DNA of 6,036 nt. Source: a bacterium (GTDB taxonomy: Bacteria > UBA9089 > CG2-30-40-21 > SBAY01). This document shows positions 4,750 to 6,036 of the stretch, one piece after another (position 1 is the first letter of the stretch; each line of letters begins with the position of its first letter). The notes below the pieces were generated by a model that saw only the letters and a list, made by a program, of their open reading frames with translations, was not told the origin of the DNA and did not search any database. Where the stretch lies: the NCBI GenBank assembly GCA_040757115.1, contig JBFLYA010000224.1, positions 1 through 6,036 on the forward strand, read 5' to 3'. The translations under genes were made by a program, and so were the position numbers.

Positions 4750-5733
4750 TTTCAGCCTCATATTTCAGTTTTAGGTAGAACAGGGTCTGGCAAATCTTAT
4801 TTTGTTAAAGGATTGTCGAGGCATATTAAAGATAGAAATATTATCATTTTTTCACCCACTGATGAATACAATGAAGTTGGCAAGAAATATGGAATACAAG
4901 TACTTTCAAAACAAGATATTCTTTTGCCTTTAAAACCAGACTTTATGGGGTCAATTTATAATTTAACCCTTCAGGAAGAGATGCTATTGAAAAAATTCAT
5001 GACAAAAGTTTCTCTCAAAGAAAAAATTTTTAGTGGAGAAATAGCAAACCAACTAAAAGATTGGGTTGCTCAGGGTTCTATTGTCTCTAATAAAAAAGGA
5101 AAAACAAAACAGATAAATCTTTTTGCATCAGAAGAGATATTATCTGAAGAATGGGAAGAGATTAAAATCCCTAATTATGTGAATACTACCTTACATAAAT
5201 TACAGTCAAAACCCCTTTATTTTTCTAACAAACCTATGAAGGTTCTTGAGAACTCTCTGATTTTAGATATGAGTGAAATAGAACAGGAAGTTCAAGAAAT
5301 TATTATTCGTTATACACTACATAATATTCTTGAGAAATATCGAAGTAAAAAGGAAGGAGTTGCTCGGCCAAAACTTCTTGTAGTAATAGAGGAGGTGCAT
5401 AACTTTGCTCCGACTATCCAAACGACTTTTTGCAAGGATAAAATAATACAAATAGCCAGGGAAGGAAGGAAGTTAGGAATAAACCTATGTCTTTTAAGTC
5501 AACGACCTCGTCATTTTGACCAGACTGTTCTTTCTCAATGTAGTAATCTATTCCTTTTTCATATTCCCCATCCTGATGATGTCAATCATGTCTTTAGTGT
5601 TTCTCCTTTTTACAGTGGAAACTATGTTGAATTAGTTCAGAGACTTGATGTAGGAAAATGTTTAATAGTGGGGAATGTCTTTAGGTATCCCATTGTATGT
5701 TCGGTTAGCTTTGAAAACACAATGAATGTTTGA
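4482..5733 (+). pseudogene. HerA-like hexameric ATPase/translocase, frameshifted near its N-terminus
   Basis: FtsK/HerA-type P-loop ATPase. The first part is read in frame from 4484 (first ATG 4499) to about 4627 and ends in ANFPLPPGE. One missing A in the run 4626-4628 shifts the frame, and from 4627 the protein continues NVYFTTEDNV, IGTLDKSSNPEV, Walker A GRTGSGKS (4774-4797), Walker B LLVVIEEVHNF (about 5374-5406), the arginine-finger-like REGRKLG and SQRPRHFDQTVLSQ, and a normal HerA C-terminus. Beyond the shift the 3' part is uninterrupted. In SIR2-HerA anti-phage systems, HerA forms a hexamer that assembles with SIR2. The region before the P-loop is shorter than a usual HAS-barrel. The downstream piece could restart at TTG 4813, but that would lose Walker A, so an active product is unlikely. 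Confidence 0.78.
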
Positions 5734-5771
5734 AAACTACCTCATATCTAATGGCTAAATGAGTAGTTTCA
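5731..5771 (+). terminator. Stem-loop at the end of the HerA gene, possible terminator
   Basis: TGAAAACTACCTCAT (5731-5745), which includes the HerA stop codon, pairs with ATGAGTAGTTTCA (5759-5771) apart from two bulged bases, around a 13-nt loop. The sequence after the stem is T-rich (CTTGTTTTGTT) but has no clean T-run and starts about 10 bases late. It is a weak intrinsic terminator or a 3' stabilising hairpin. It lacks R'/R''-like boxes, so it is not the missing attC of the SIR2/HerA unit. The stretch from 5772 to 5857 shows nothing recognisable. Confidence 0.35.
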
Positions 5772-5857
5772 AGTTTGAGTCTTGTTTTGTTAAATCATTT
5801 TTGCTATCAACCTAAGAGAATTAAAAAGGTAGATTATGCGAATACTTGCAAAATTAA

Positions 5858-6036
5858 AAAGAAACCTGTCCTGGTAATGCTGACAAGGCTATAACTGTTG
5901 GAGCGAGTAAGGATGAAAAGATAGCTAATTACAGCAGTAGAGGGTTTGTATTTCAAGAAAAGCCGGATTTGCTAGCCCCGGGTTCTCTTTCTATTGGCAA
6001 ATTTAAGGTTATGGGAACTTCTATCTCCACACCAAT
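5858..6036 (+). pseudogene. Subtilase (S8 serine peptidase), 3' part only, runs off the window
   Basis: The frame read from 5858 gives PGNADKAITVGASKDEKIAN, YSSRG, KPDLLAPGS and GTSISTP. These are the conserved segments around the catalytic Ser of S8 peptidases (codon at 6020-6022), in the right order and spacing. The frame opens after a TAA (5855-5857) with no start codon or ribosome-binding site. The Asp and His motifs and the oxyanion Asn that should precede it are absent from the upstream sequence in any frame I checked. It is therefore a 5'-truncated remnant, or an intact 3' part separated from its beginning by a deletion or insertion. The rest lies beyond the window. A full-length member would normally be a secreted or cell-surface protease. 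Confidence 0.7.

Noticed and set aside
5836-5877. Thirteen-codon frame starting ATG-CGA-ATA after AGGTAG
   Set aside because: Too short, ends before the subtilase frame and is out of phase with it. No reason to think it is a gene.

Overview
The window is moderately AT-rich DNA with every recognisable gene on the + strand and good Shine-Dalgarno sites (GGGAGGT, AGGAG, AGGAGG). It looks like an accessory region of an uncultured bacterium. An archaeon is not excluded, since DUF5678/retropepsin, MNT/HEPN and SIR2/HerA genes occur in both domains. Nothing in the sequence fixes the species.

Layout. 1-116: AT-rich leader. 117-1041: a two-gene unit (DUF5678 protein and retropepsin-like aspartic protease) followed by a structured non-coding repeat of about 300 bp. 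1042-2111: an MNT/HEPN toxin-antitoxin pair followed by a second, diverged copy of the repeat. 2112-3016: an ArsN2-like GNAT fused to a cupin, followed by a compact attC-like hairpin of 82 bp. 3017-5733: a decayed SIR2 plus HerA locus carrying an in-frame amber codon, a MITE-like insertion and a 1-nt frameshift. 5734-6036: a short gap and the 3' part of a subtilase (S8) whose N-terminal half is missing.

The main result is that the first 3 kb behaves like an integron gene-cassette array. The two halves of the outer inverted repeat do not match across each repeat. They match across each gene unit: the start of a unit is complementary to the left end of the repeat that closes that same unit (about 7 bp for unit 1, 14/16 for unit 2, 14/18 for unit 3). 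This is the signature left when circular cassettes are inserted at the G/TT point of attC sites. One site (2941-3022) has ordinary attC architecture. The other two are unusually large (about 290-310 bp) and fold into three successive stems.

The genes look like typical integron and defence cargo: a toxin-antitoxin pair, a resistance-type acetyltransferase and a SIR2/HerA anti-phage locus. Two conserved reading frames (HEPN and SIR2) are each interrupted by a TAG, while no identifiable gene here ends in TAG. Decay is the simplest reading for SIR2, but amber recoding should be tested. Correcting one TAG, excising the MITE and restoring one A makes SIR2 and HerA a single frame of 798 residues. 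No integrase, CRISPR array, tRNA or rRNA is visible.
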